The notes beneath the pieces were generated by a model. The model ran no database searches. It saw only the letters and a program-made list of their open reading frames with translations, and was not told the DNA's origin. DNA of 64,000 bases from positions 3,162,001 through 3,226,000 of the forward strand of contig CBDBJR010000002.1 in the NCBI GenBank assembly GCA_965206445.1, written 5' to 3'. Of the stretch, positions 55,535-63,808 are shown piece after piece; position 1 is the stretch's first letter, and every line of letters begins with the position of its first letter. A program made the translations under genes and the position numbers. This DNA is from CBDBJR01 sp965206445. Lineage in GTDB: Bacteria; Pseudomonadota; Gammaproteobacteria; Arenicellales; Poriferihabitantaceae.

Positions 55535-55932
55535 TGGCACGCCCGACAGGACTCGAACCTGTAACCTACGGCTTAGCATACCCACCACGGCTTTCGCCGC
55601 CCCGATCGAGGGTCAATCCGCCAATCTCAAACCAACAGCATCAATTGACCCAACCACCAACCCGACCGGGTTTGGAGTCTGGACTATATCTTCACCATCG
55701 CAGGCGGGGCACGTATAGTCTCTACGGAGCCCGCCGGGCCGGGCGCAAACGCACAGCCCAATCGGCGGTTTCCTCGGTATTGCCGGCGCCGTGACGCGCT
55801 ACGGTTTCACCGATACAGTGCCCTCCACCCCGGCGGTTCATTTCCCGCCGAGGGCTCCCGATACCGCTTGCCTTGACATCAAAACCAGCGGCGCTCAAAG
55901 GCCGTTGCTCTATCCGGTTGAGCTACGGGCGC
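55535..55932 (-). tRNA. tRNA-Arg (TCT), interrupted by a group I intron
   Basis: The 5' exon is 55898-55932 (35 nt: acceptor GCGCCCG, D-arm, 5' anticodon stem ACGGC and CTT). The 3' exon is 55535-55576 (CTAA, stem GCCGT, T-arm, acceptor and CCA). Joined, they give the loop CTTCTAA, anticodon TCT, and a body close to E. coli tRNA-Arg(TCT), including GAGCAACGGCC in the same place. Position 1-72 is a G-T pair. The insertion is after T34, with a G as the last intron base. Confidence 0.9.
55577..55897 (-). ncRNA. Group I self-splicing intron (IC3-like) in tRNA-Arg(TCT)
   Basis: The 321-nt insert carries the conserved core of tRNA-type group I introns: ATCGGTGAAACCGTAGCG (P4/J4-5-like), GGCAATACCGAG, the P7 5' strand in GTAGAGACTATACG, ATGGTGAAGATATAGTCC with the P7 3' strand, and a GGCGAAAGCC hairpin near the 3' end. 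Each has a close counterpart, in the same order, in the Azoarcus tRNA-Ile intron. It ends in G directly before the 3' exon. It contains no reading frame for a homing endonuclease. The P1 guide pairing was not resolved with confidence. Confidence 0.88.
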
Positions 55933-55953
55933 AACAAACAACATACTACAAAT

Positions 55954-56030
55954 TGGTCGGGGTAGGGAGATTTGAACTCCCGACATCCTGCTCCCAAAGC
56001 AGGTGCGCTACCAGGCTGCGCTATACCCCG
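55954..56030 (-). tRNA. tRNA-Pro (TGG)
   Basis: A 77-base cloverleaf on the - strand with acceptor CGGGGTA / TACCCCG. The loop TTTGGGA gives anticodon TGG. CCA is encoded. It is the first gene of the Pro-Arg-His-Lys-Leu cluster upstream of tig. Confidence 0.96.
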
Positions 56031-56327
56031 ATTCAGCGTCGCATTTTTCCGCTTATCAATCAGGTCTCCCAACAGTGCCGCCAAAGGGTGGCAGACTATA
56101 CGATCTTTGCGCTGTAGCGTCAATGATTTGCCGCACAGGGTGCCGGTTTGATGGTGGAACCCGAATTTGGTTTTTTCATCGATCTCATAACGGATGAGCT
56201 GCTATACGTGTAAGCGAGCCGCTACTCACTCAAACCATGACGACCATCGAATCGCGTTGCTGTAATTATCGTATTCCCCTGTTTTGCGTTTTTATACGGT
56301 GCCGCGCGGCATGGCAATCCGACCGCA
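56031..56327. other. Gap between tRNA-Pro and the htpG promoter
   Basis: No gene is supported here. It should hold the promoter of the leftward tRNA cluster. Confidence 0.5.
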
Positions 56328-56355
56328 CTTGAAAAATTCCGCATCATCCCCACTT
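56328..56355 (+). promoter_or_regulatory. Sigma-32 (heat shock) promoter of htpG
   Basis: CTTGAA (56328-56333), 14 bases, then CCCCACTT (56348-56355). This fits the heat-shock consensus CTTGAA-N13-17-CCCCATNT with one mismatch. It ends 29 bases before the htpG ATG, an expected distance for a heat-shock chaperone gene. Confidence 0.75.
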
Positions 56356-56384
56356 ACGGGCGGCAATCCACTTTTTTGACGACC

Positions 56385-58307
56385 ATGACCGATACCCCAT
56401 CCGTAGAAACCCACGCCTTCCAGAGCGAGGTGCAGCAGTTGCTGCAGTTGATGATCCATTCGCTGTACAGCAACAAGGAGGTGTTCCTCAGAGAGCTGAT
56501 TTCCAACGCTTCCGATGCCTGCGACAAACTGCGGTTTTCCAGCCTGACGGACGAATCGCTGCTCGAAGGCGGCGCCGAGCTGGGCATCTGGGTCGAGTTC
56601 GACAGTAAAAAGAAAACCGTCACCGTGCGGGATAACGGTATCGGCATGGACCGGGATGAGGTGATTGCGAATATCGGTACGATTGCCCGCTCCGGTACCA
56701 GGGCATTTTTAGAGCAGATGAACCAGGACGAGCAGGCCGCAAAGGGCAAGGGCGGCGGTGAAAATGCGTTTATCGGCCAGTTTGGGGTCGGGTTTTATTC
56801 CAGCTTTCTGGTGGCTGATGAGGTGACCCTGCTGACCCGCAAGGCCGGGCTGGACGCATCGGCGGGGGTGAAATGGGTTTCCGATGGCAGCGGGGAGTAT
56901 ACGCTGCAACAGATCGACCGCCCGCAGCAGGGGACGGAAATCATCCTGAAGATTAAAAAACAGGATAAAGAATACCTCGATCGCTATCGTATCCGCAGTG
57001 TGATTACCAAGTATTCCGATCACATATCGCTGCCGATTCAGATGTTCAAAGAGCCGGAGAAGGACGACGACGGCAAGCCGATCAAGGATCAGCAGCCGCA
57101 GTGGGAAACAATCAACAAAGGCTCCGCGCTGTGGGCGCGGGCGCGCAATGCGATCAGCGAGCAGGAGCATCAGAATTTTTACACCGCACTGACCTACGAC
57201 CCGGAGCCGCCGGCGGTCACGCTGCATAATCGGGTCGAAGGCAAGCTGGAGTATATCTCGCTGTTCTACATCCCCGCCAAGGCGCCGTACGATCTGTGGG
57301 ATCGCGAACAGCGGCATGGGATTAAACTCTATGTGCGGCGGATTTTTATCGCCGATGATGCCAGGCAATTGATGCCGAATTATCTGCGCTTTGTCAGGGG
57401 GCTGGTGGATTCCGCCGACTTGCCGCTCAATGTCTCGCGCGAGTTTTTGCAGAAAAACCCGCAGATCGACAAAATTCGCGCGGCCTCGGTGAAAAAAATC
57501 CTCAGCGAGCTGAAAAAAATTGCCGGCAAAGACGCGGAAAAATATCAGGCTTTGTGGCGCGAGTATGGCCGGGTGATCAAAGAGGGCATGGTCGAGGAGC
57601 CTGAAAACCAGGAGACGGTGGCGCAACTGCTGCGCTTCGCCTCGACCCATAACGCGGATGACAGCCAGACGGTTTCGCTCGACGACTATATCGAGCGCAT
57701 GTCGAGCAAGCAAAAAGTGATTTACTATATCACCGCGGACAGCTTTGCCGCCGCCGGCTCATCGCCCCATCTGGAGGTTTTCCGCAAAAACAATATCGAG
57801 GTGCTGCTGCTGTCGGACCCGGTGGATGAGTGGGTGACCAATGCGCTGCGCAACTATCGGGATAAGCCGCTGCAATCAATTGCGCGCGGGGAGCTGGACC
57901 TCGATGTGCTGGCCGGCAAAGACGACAACAGCGAGAGCAAAAAGCAGGAAGAAACGCTGCAACCGCTGGTCGATAAATTCAAATCGATACTCGAAAACAA
58001 GGTCAAGGATGTGAAGATATCCGGCCGCCTGGTCAGCTCGCCGGCCTGCCTGGTGGCCGATGAACACGATATTGGCGCGAATATGGAGCGGATTTTGCAG
58101 GCAATGGGGCAGGAGATGCCGGAAACCAAACCGATTTTAGAGATCAACCCGGAACATGCCATCATCCAGCAAATTCAATTGCTGGAAGAGGATAACGTCG
58201 AAGCCTGGGCGCATGTGCTGTTCGATCAGGCGGCGCTGGCGGAGGGGGCTTCGCTCACCGACCCGGGCGCCTATGTCAACCGGGTAAACAAACTGCTGGT
58301 CGGGTAG
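56385..58307 (+). CDS. htpG: Hsp90 chaperone HtpG
   Basis: A 640-residue cytoplasmic Hsp90. The N-terminal ATPase domain has FLRELISNASDACDKLR, the DNGIGM motif and the lid GQFGVGFYSSFLVAD; the middle domain has PLNVSREFLQKNPQ and the C-terminal dimerisation domain ends LTDPGAYVNRVNKLLV. The ATG at 56385 was chosen over a TTG nine bases upstream. A heat-shock-type promoter lies directly in front. Confidence 0.97.
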   Translation: MTDTPSVETHAFQSEVQQLLQLMIHSLYSNKEVFLRELISNASDACDKLRFSSLTDESLLEGGAELGIWVEFDSKKKTVTVRDNGIGMDRDEVIANIGTIARSGTRAFLEQMNQDEQAAKGKGGGENAFIGQFGVGFYSSFLVADEVTLLTRKAGLDASAGVKWVSDGSGEYTLQQIDRPQQGTEIILKIKKQDKEYLDRYRIRSVITKYSDHISLPIQMFKEPEKDDDGKPIKDQQPQWETINKGSALWARARNAISEQEHQNFYTALTYDPEPPAVTLHNRVEGKLEYISLFYIPAKAPYDLWDREQRHGIKLYVRRIFIADDARQLMPNYLRFVRGLVDSADLPLNVSREFLQKNPQIDKIRAASVKKILSELKKIAGKDAEKYQALWREYGRVIKEGMVEEPENQETVAQLLRFASTHNADDSQTVSLDDYIERMSSKQKVIYYITADSFAAAGSSPHLEVFRKNNIEVLLLSDPVDEWVTNALRNYRDKPLQSIARGELDLDVLAGKDDNSESKKQEETLQPLVDKFKSILENKVKDVKISGRLVSSPACLVADEHDIGANMERILQAMGQEMPETKPILEINPEHAIIQQIQLLEEDNVEAWAHVLFDQAALAEGASLTDPGAYVNRVNKLLVG

Positions 58308-58357
58308 GGCATACCCATACGCGCCTGATCGGGCGCAGCAACCATCCGTCGACAGCG

Positions 58358-58930
58358 CTATCCGCCGAGCTGACGATGGCGGAAGCAATCGACGGTGTGG
58401 TCATTGACGAGGCCGGCGGCCTGCATAAAGGCATAGCAGATCGTGCTGCCGACAAACGTGAAGCCACCGCTTTTCAACTCCCGACTGAGCCGGTTTGACA
58501 ACGGGGTGTTTGGCGGCACCTGCGCCGCGTCCTGCCAGCGATTTTGCAGCGGCTGTCCATCGACGTAATTCCACACCAACGCCTCCAGCGTGCGGCCCTG
58601 GTCCAGCAATCGCAGGCAGGCCCGGGCATTGCGGACAAACCCGTTGACTTTGAGGCGGTTGCGAATGATGCCCGGATCATTCAGCAGCCCGGCGATTTTT
58701 TTATCGCTGTAGCGGGCAATTTTGTGGGCGTCGAATTGATCGAATACGTGTCGGTAGTGCGGGCGCTTCTGCAATACCGTGATCCAGCTCAGGCCGGCCT
58801 GGGCGCCTTCGAGGCACAGCAATTCAAACAAGCCGCGCTCATCGTGCAGCGGTCGGCCCCACTCTTCATCGTGGTAGGATTGATACACCGCATCGACGCC
58901 GCACCACTGGCATCGGGTTTTGTCTGACAC
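58358..58930 (-). CDS. tag: DNA-3-methyladenine glycosylase I
   Basis: A 190-residue base-excision repair enzyme that removes 3-methyladenine. The structural zinc ligands Cys and His are in RCQWCG, YHDEEWG and HTVDCFRH; EGAQAGLSWITVLQKR is the family signature around the active site, with Trp and Glu. The C-terminal GSTICYAFMQAAGLVNDH is typical. It converges on htpG. Confidence 0.95.
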   Translation of the reverse strand: MSDKTRCQWCGVDAVYQSYHDEEWGRPLHDERGLFELLCLEGAQAGLSWITVLQKRPHYRHVFDQFDAHKIARYSDKKIAGLLNDPGIIRNRLKVNGFVRNARACLRLLDQGRTLEALVWNYVDGQPLQNRWQDAAQVPPNTPLSNRLSRELKSGGFTFVGSTICYAFMQAAGLVNDHTVDCFRHRQLGG

Positions 58931-59022
58931 CGTCGCCTCCGCTAAAGAAATCCCGCTTATTTGCCCGGCTTATGGCGCAATCCGGTAAGATACGGGCTCA
59001 CCCATCCGGATCGATTTGCCCC

Positions 59023-60279
59023 ATGGAACCCATCAACTTGATCGCGATTATTTTATCGCTGTCGGCGCTGTTTGCCTACATCAACTTTCGCTTCATCGGA
59101 CTGCCGACAACGATTGGGGTTACGCTGGTGGCGATGGGCCTGTCGCTGTGCCTGATTGCGGCCGACCTGCTGGGCTGGGCCGACATTCGGCAGTACGCCG
59201 AACGGCTGCTGAACGGCATTGATTTCAACCAGACCCTGATGGAGGGGATGCTGAGCCTGCTGCTGTTTGCCGGTGCGCTGCACGTCAGCACCAAGGATTT
59301 GGCGGAGATAAAGTGGACGGTCGGCATTCTGGCGACGGTCGGCGTGGTCTGCTCTACCTTTTTTATCGGCAGTCTGTTCTATTGGCTGCTGCCCCTGCTC
59401 GGACTGCATATAAGCTACACCTACTGCCTGCTGTTCGGTGCATTGATCTCGCCCACCGACCCGATTGCCGTGATGGCCACGCTTAAAAAAGCCGGCATCG
59501 CCAAGCGCATCGAAACCAAAATCGCCGGGGAATCGCTGTTCAACGATGGGGTGGGCGTGGTCATCTACGTCGTGATTTTTAGCATCGTCATCCAACCCGA
59601 ACCGATCTCGGTCGACCCCGGCGGTATCGCACTGCTGTTTGTTCGCGAGGCTGTGGGCGGCATCATCTTTGGGTATGTCCTGGGGATGCTGGGGTGTTAT
59701 CTGCTCAAAAGCGTCGATAATTATCAGGTAGAAATACTCCTTACGCTGGCGCTGGTGTTCGGCGGCTATACGCTGGCGCTGGCCTGGCATACGTCGGGGC
59801 CGATTGCCGTAGTGGTCGCGGGCCTGTTGATTGGCAACCAGGGCCGCCACGCCATGTCGCACATCACGCGCGAACGCCTGGATAATTTCTGGGAGCTGCT
59901 GGATGAAATTTTAAATGTCGTGTTGTTTGTGTTGATCGGGCTGGAAGTGCTGGTATTGCAGTTCAATCCGGTCAGCCTGGTCGCCGGGCTGATCGCGATA
60001 CCGCTGGTGTTGCTGGCGCGATTGCTGAGCGTCGGCACGCCTATTTCGATCATGCGGCTGCTGAAAATACGCGAATTCAGCAATAACGTGGTGAAAATCC
60101 TGGTATGGGGCGGATTGCGCGGGGGCATTTCGATTGCGCTGGCATTGAGCCTGCCGACGGGTACGCAGCGGGACACGTTCCTGATCATCACCTATATTAT
60201 CGTGATTTTCTCCATTGTCGTGCAGGGCCTGACCATTGCCGGCGTGGCGAAAAGGCTGGGCGCGCACTCGGCCGATTGA
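59023..60279 (+). CDS. Na+/H+ antiporter, CPA1 (NhaP-like) family
   Basis: A 418-residue inner membrane protein with about 12 hydrophobic spans. The family motifs LISPTDPIAVMATLKKAG and GESLFNDGVGVVIYVV carry the conserved Asp residues used for cation/proton exchange, and WGGLRGGISIALALSLP is another CPA1 signature. The Met of MEPINLIA starts directly at the first span, so it was preferred over an upstream in-frame start. It exports Na+ (or K+) in exchange for protons; with the sodium channel at 35106 it suggests a sodium-rich habitat, which is inference. Confidence 0.9.
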   Translation: MEPINLIAIILSLSALFAYINFRFIGLPTTIGVTLVAMGLSLCLIAADLLGWADIRQYAERLLNGIDFNQTLMEGMLSLLLFAGALHVSTKDLAEIKWTVGILATVGVVCSTFFIGSLFYWLLPLLGLHISYTYCLLFGALISPTDPIAVMATLKKAGIAKRIETKIAGESLFNDGVGVVIYVVIFSIVIQPEPISVDPGGIALLFVREAVGGIIFGYVLGMLGCYLLKSVDNYQVEILLTLALVFGGYTLALAWHTSGPIAVVVAGLLIGNQGRHAMSHITRERLDNFWELLDEILNVVLFVLIGLEVLVLQFNPVSLVAGLIAIPLVLLARLLSVGTPISIMRLLKIREFSNNVVKILVWGGLRGGISIALALSLPTGTQRDTFLIITYIIVIFSIVVQGLTIAGVAKRLGAHSAD

Positions 60280-60321
60280 CCGTCGTCAACCGACGGCCAA
60301 AGCGTGCGGATAAAGCGTGCG

Positions 60322-60355
60322 GATAAAAAAAAGCTGGTGAAGCAGGTTCACCAGC
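60322..60355 (-). terminator. Rho-independent terminator of the small CxxC protein gene
   Basis: On the - strand a 9-bp stem GCTGGTGAA / TTCACCAGC (5-nt loop) is followed by eight T. It lies about 75 bases after the stop codon of the gene at 60431, which it should terminate. Confidence 0.85.
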
Positions 60356-60430
60356 ATAATGTGAGGAAAAACGACGAGGATCTAATGAGCGAAAACCAAA
60401 ACTGTGGCCGGTCGGCCTGGCAGACAGAAT

Positions 60431-60796
60431 CTACAGGCGGAATCTGCTCTCGAGGTACTGCTTGACCGAGCGGCGTTCGCGGTATGACAATATTTTGCCG
60501 TATTCGCCTTTACGGCCCAACTCCGCGAGCACCTCGTCGGCGCTTTCGCGCGTCAGCACCATAGTGCCCAACGGGCAGGTCAGGCAATAGAGTTTGCGCC
60601 TGAAAACCCGCTTGCCGCGCTCGAACTCACTCTGTACAAGCACTCGGCCGCTGTTGCCCGCACCGCCACCGGCGCTGCCGCCCCCCGCACCGCCACCGGA
60701 TGCAAACGCCGGGGCGACGATGAAACCGGACAAGATAATCGACAGCAGTGCCGTCGCAAACCGCCGGCGATATTCCGAAGTTAACCTGATGTGCAT
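60431..60796 (-). CDS. Exported Gly-rich protein with a CxxC motif
   Basis: A 121-residue protein with a signal peptide (about residues 1-33, ending PAFAS), then a Gly/Ala/Ser-rich linker (GGGAGGGSAGGGAG) and a ~65-residue basic domain. The domain has FERGKRVFRRKLYCLTCPLG and ends SYRERRSVKQYLESRFRL. The spacing of an N-terminal helix, CxxC and a C-terminal helix recalls a small cytochrome c that has lost its haem His; this is a suggestion only. An ATG six codons upstream is an alternative start. A strong terminator follows. Confidence 0.72.
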   Translation of the reverse strand: MHIRLTSEYRRRFATALLSIILSGFIVAPAFASGGGAGGGSAGGGAGNSGRVLVQSEFERGKRVFRRKLYCLTCPLGTMVLTRESADEVLAELGRKGEYGKILSYRERRSVKQYLESRFRL

Positions 60797-60935
60797 TGTC
60801 GTCCCGCAATTCAATTGATGTCAGTTACCGGATATAGACCGTGCACAGGCAAAAAAGTTCTTCGCTTTTGGCCGCCCCGCCGCCCACAATGCCACAGGCC
60901 AAATTTAACCGCGGGGTTGCACCGCCGATAGTCTG

Positions 60936-62252
60936 ATGTCATCCCACGCAGAGAGCCCGCAGCCCAATACGCTCCGCCAGCAACATCTGGTCGCCGGGCT
61001 GCTGGCGGCGGTCTATCTGGTTATCTGCTGGACCAGCCGCAGTGCGCAACCGGCACTGACGCTGTATCTGGCCGGTCATTTTGCCGCCGGCTTCGGGTTG
61101 CTCGCGTACCGGTATTTTTTACAGCGGCGCAATCGGTGCATGAGCCTCCGGCTGGTCGTGCTGTGGGCAGTTGTCTTCCGCCTGATCGGGCTGTTCGGTT
61201 ATCCGCTGTTTGAAGACGACCAGTTTCGTTTTTTACTCGACGGCTGTCTGTTTTGGCAATTCGGCTCGCCCTATGGGGTCACCCCCGAATGGGTTCTGGA
61301 ACAGCGCGACCTGCCCGAGCAATGCCGCCGCCTCAGCCTGTTGGTCAACTACCCGCAGCTGGCCACCATTTACCCGCCCGTGATGCAGGGCGTGTTTGCG
61401 CTGGCGTACTGGTTGTCGCCGGCGAATATCACGGCGTTGCAGGCGCTGTTGGTGCTGTGTGATCTGGCATTGATTTTGTTGCTGTGCCGACGGGTTCGCG
61501 CCGCGAACGTGATGCTGTATGCCTGGTGCCCGCTGGCTTTCAAAGAGATCGCGCTGAGTGCGCACCCGGATATTATCGGGCTTGCTTTTTTGTTTGCTGC
61601 GCTGTTTTGCATGGCCGGCAAACGCACCCGCATGGCTGCGATTTTTTCCGCCGCCGCCTGTGCCGGCAAAATTTTTGCCTGGTTGATCGTCCCCTTTATC
61701 CTGTTACAACTCACGCTCCGGGAGCGGCTGATCTTCGGCCTCACGCTGGCGGCTTTTTATCTGCCTTTTTTCATCCGCGGAGCAACCGAGTTCGTCACCC
61801 TTGGGATATTTGCGACCCAATGGGAGTTTAATTCCAGCCTGTTTCTGGTCGCCCGCACACTGCTGCCCGATCAAGCGGCGCGATGGGTCTGTCTCGGGTT
61901 GTTCGGCATTGTCTGGCTGTCGATCTTCAACCGATATCGCCTGACCGCTGCGCTGACCGGGCAGTGGTCAATGCCGCCCGGAGTCGCGATATTCACGGCA
62001 TTTTTTCTGTTGTCACCGGTGGTCAACCCCTGGTATTTGCTCTGGCTGCTGCCGTTCGCCGCAATGCAACATCAGCTGTGGCCCTGGGTTTGGGCGGTAT
62101 CGGTCGCACTGACGTATGTCGTCGGGGTGAATTTAATCGAGTCCGAGCTGGCCGCGTATGAAATCGCCCGCTGGGCGTACCTGCTCCAGTTTGGCTTGCT
62201 GTCAAGCGCGATGCTGCTGGACCGTCTGCTTATCGGCCGCCGGGCGGCTTGA
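60936..62252 (+). CDS. Membrane glycosyltransferase, GT-C fold (polyprenol-dependent mannosyltransferase-like)
   Basis: A 438-residue polytopic membrane protein with about 10-11 spans. The first periplasmic loop carries YPLFEDDQFRFLLDG, the acidic pair typical of GT-C enzymes that use polyprenyl-phosphate sugars, followed by LATIYPPVMQGVFALAYW. The C-terminal NPWYLLWLLPF is also common in this group. The sugar and acceptor are unknown. It overlaps the tail of the GT2 gene by 51 bases, tail to tail; a functional link between the two glycosyltransferases is plausible. Confidence 0.8.
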   Translation: MSSHAESPQPNTLRQQHLVAGLLAAVYLVICWTSRSAQPALTLYLAGHFAAGFGLLAYRYFLQRRNRCMSLRLVVLWAVVFRLIGLFGYPLFEDDQFRFLLDGCLFWQFGSPYGVTPEWVLEQRDLPEQCRRLSLLVNYPQLATIYPPVMQGVFALAYWLSPANITALQALLVLCDLALILLLCRRVRAANVMLYAWCPLAFKEIALSAHPDIIGLAFLFAALFCMAGKRTRMAAIFSAAACAGKIFAWLIVPFILLQLTLRERLIFGLTLAAFYLPFFIRGATEFVTLGIFATQWEFNSSLFLVARTLLPDQAARWVCLGLFGIVWLSIFNRYRLTAALTGQWSMPPGVAIFTAFFLLSPVVNPWYLLWLLPFAAMQHQLWPWVWAVSVALTYVVGVNLIESELAAYEIARWAYLLQFGLLSSAMLLDRLLIGRRAA

Positions 62253-62990
62253 GCGGAGGTTGGCCGACACCTGCCGTGCGCAGCGGGCCGTACGCAGCGG
62301 GATTAGCCGCAATCTAAAGCTCCAATACAGAATTTTACCGGCGGCCAGCAGCGACCCCGTTACGGTGCCCGAGATCTTCGACTTGCCCAGGCGGGAGCGA
62401 TAGCCTACCGACACCTGCGCCGCCTGCTCGCCGCAATGCAGCGCTTTGATCTGCATTTCCGCGGTCCAGCCATGGCCCCGGTCAACCATGCCGAGCTGTT
62501 GCAGCAATGCGAACTCGATGCACCGCATCGGGCCGAGGTCTTTGAAGCGAAAACCGTGCAACACCGCAATTACCCCGCAGGCCAGCCGGTTGCCGAGCCT
62601 TTGATGCAGCGGCAGTGCGCCCGGCGTGCGCGCTTCGGCGACCCTTACCCCGATCGAAAAACGGCTTTGGCCACGCGCTACCGGCTCGATGACTTTCCCC
62701 AGATCAATCGGATAGTCGCTGTAATCCGCGTCCACAAACGCCACCAGATCGGGCGGCGCGTGCGCCAATGCCGCCACACCGGCCTGGCAGGCGGCGCCGT
62801 ATCCGCGCCGGGGCTCACCGACCACCTGCACCCCCAGTTGCCCGGCAATCGCGCCGGTACCGTCGTCGGAGCCATTATCGACCACCACGACCCGGTCGAT
62901 ACCGGCCGGCAGGTCGGCCAATACTCTGGCGATCGACTGCGCTTCGTTAAGCGCCGGAATGACCAGGCCGACTGTCTTGCCGTAAAACAC
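62202..62990 (-). CDS. Family 2 glycosyltransferase (polyprenyl-phosphate glycosyltransferase-like)
   Basis: A 262-residue GT2 enzyme. The nucleotide-sugar binding N-terminus has LVIPALNEAQSIARVL and VVVVDNGSDDGT; the metal-binding DxD is in VAFVDADYSDYP; the C-terminal GWTAEMQIKALHCG matches DPM1/DPG synthase-like enzymes that charge polyprenyl phosphate. It may supply the lipid-linked sugar used by the GT-C protein encoded opposite (inference). The start is a GTG that overlaps the TAG of the DUF547 gene by one base. Confidence 0.88.
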   Translation of the reverse strand: MFYGKTVGLVIPALNEAQSIARVLADLPAGIDRVVVVDNGSDDGTGAIAGQLGVQVVGEPRRGYGAACQAGVAALAHAPPDLVAFVDADYSDYPIDLGKVIEPVARGQSRFSIGVRVAEARTPGALPLHQRLGNRLACGVIAVLHGFRFKDLGPMRCIEFALLQQLGMVDRGHGWTAEMQIKALHCGEQAAQVSVGYRSRLGKSKISGTVTGSLLAAGKILYWSFRLRLIPLRTARCARQVSANLRSSRPAADKQTVQQHRA

Positions 62991-63808
62991 TAATCCGGCG
63001 TTCCATTCAACGACCAGTCGTAGTGATAATCTTCGATTTCAACCTCGGCGGTCAGTCGCTCGGCCAGCGGTGCATCGGCAAATTGTTTGATATGGCGGAT
63101 CAAATCGGCGTCGGTCTCGGCAAAATCGTCGTAATACCATTCATAAATGCCCGATAGAACCAGCCGGTTGGCTTGCAGTGAGACCGCCCGCGGGTGATTG
63201 ACGTATTCGCGCGCGCCCCGGACAAACAGCGCCTCCCAGTTGTCTGCGGTAAATGCTCTGGGCTGCAAATTCGGGCAGCCGATAGAGGCGCAATTGACCG
63301 CGTAGTGAATGCGGTTGTCTTTGAATACCGGCCGCAGGATGCGGTGTTCGATGTCGTCCAGGCTGAGCTCGAAACCCGCTACTTCGACCAGCGGCTGCGA
63401 CCACGGACCGCGGGCCAGCAGGCGGAAAGAAATGTCCTGAATGCTATCGACAGGATAATGATCGAGTATGACTTTAATCGTCAATGCATTATATAAATTG
63501 ACCCAGTAGGCGCGCTGCTCATCCTGGTTCAACGCCGACACCGACACCTGCTGCAACCGCTCCAGATACGCCGCCAGCGCCTCACGGTCCGGCGCCGGCA
63601 CCTCGCTGTAGGCAAACAGGTTGACGCCGTCAACCGGGCGGATATAGGTTTGCACCAGCCGATCCCATACGGCATGATCGACCCGCCGGCTTGAGTCGGC
63701 GTCATGGCGCTGCCAATGCGCGAGAAATGAATCGGCCGGCGTCGCCGGCAACGCAATCAACAGCCATGCAGCGGCTATCAAGACGGTTCTTTGCATCAGA
63801 ATTTTCAT
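62990..63808 (-). CDS. DUF547 domain exported protein
   Basis: A 272-residue protein with a signal peptide (about residues 1-25, ILMQRTVLIAAAWLLIALPATPA). The mature part is a DUF547 domain, seen as QRAYWVNLYNALTIKVIL, the NRIHYAVNCASIGCPNL stretch with two conserved Cys and PRAFTADNWEAL. Molecular function is unknown; the family is widespread in marine proteobacteria. The stop overlaps the GTG of the GT2 gene, so the two form an operon. The Met at 63808 starts directly before the signal peptide. Confidence 0.88.
   Translation of the reverse strand: MKILMQRTVLIAAAWLLIALPATPADSFLAHWQRHDADSSRRVDHAVWDRLVQTYIRPVDGVNLFAYSEVPAPDREALAAYLERLQQVSVSALNQDEQRAYWVNLYNALTIKVILDHYPVDSIQDISFRLLARGPWSQPLVEVAGFELSLDDIEHRILRPVFKDNRIHYAVNCASIGCPNLQPRAFTADNWEALFVRGAREYVNHPRAVSLQANRLVLSGIYEWYYDDFAETDADLIRHIKQFADAPLAERLTAEVEIEDYHYDWSLNGTPD

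Noticed and set aside
55535..55600. A tRNA pseudogene (isolated 3' half)
   Set aside because: The missing 5' half is found 321 bases away with a group I intron core between them, and the joined exons make a full tRNA-Arg(TCT).
55359..56117. Protein-coding frames on the + strand across the tRNA cluster (up to about 119 residues)
   Set aside because: They run antisense through tRNAs and the intron; such frames contain the well-known spurious peptides produced by tRNA sequences (for example VGRFELPTSCSQS).
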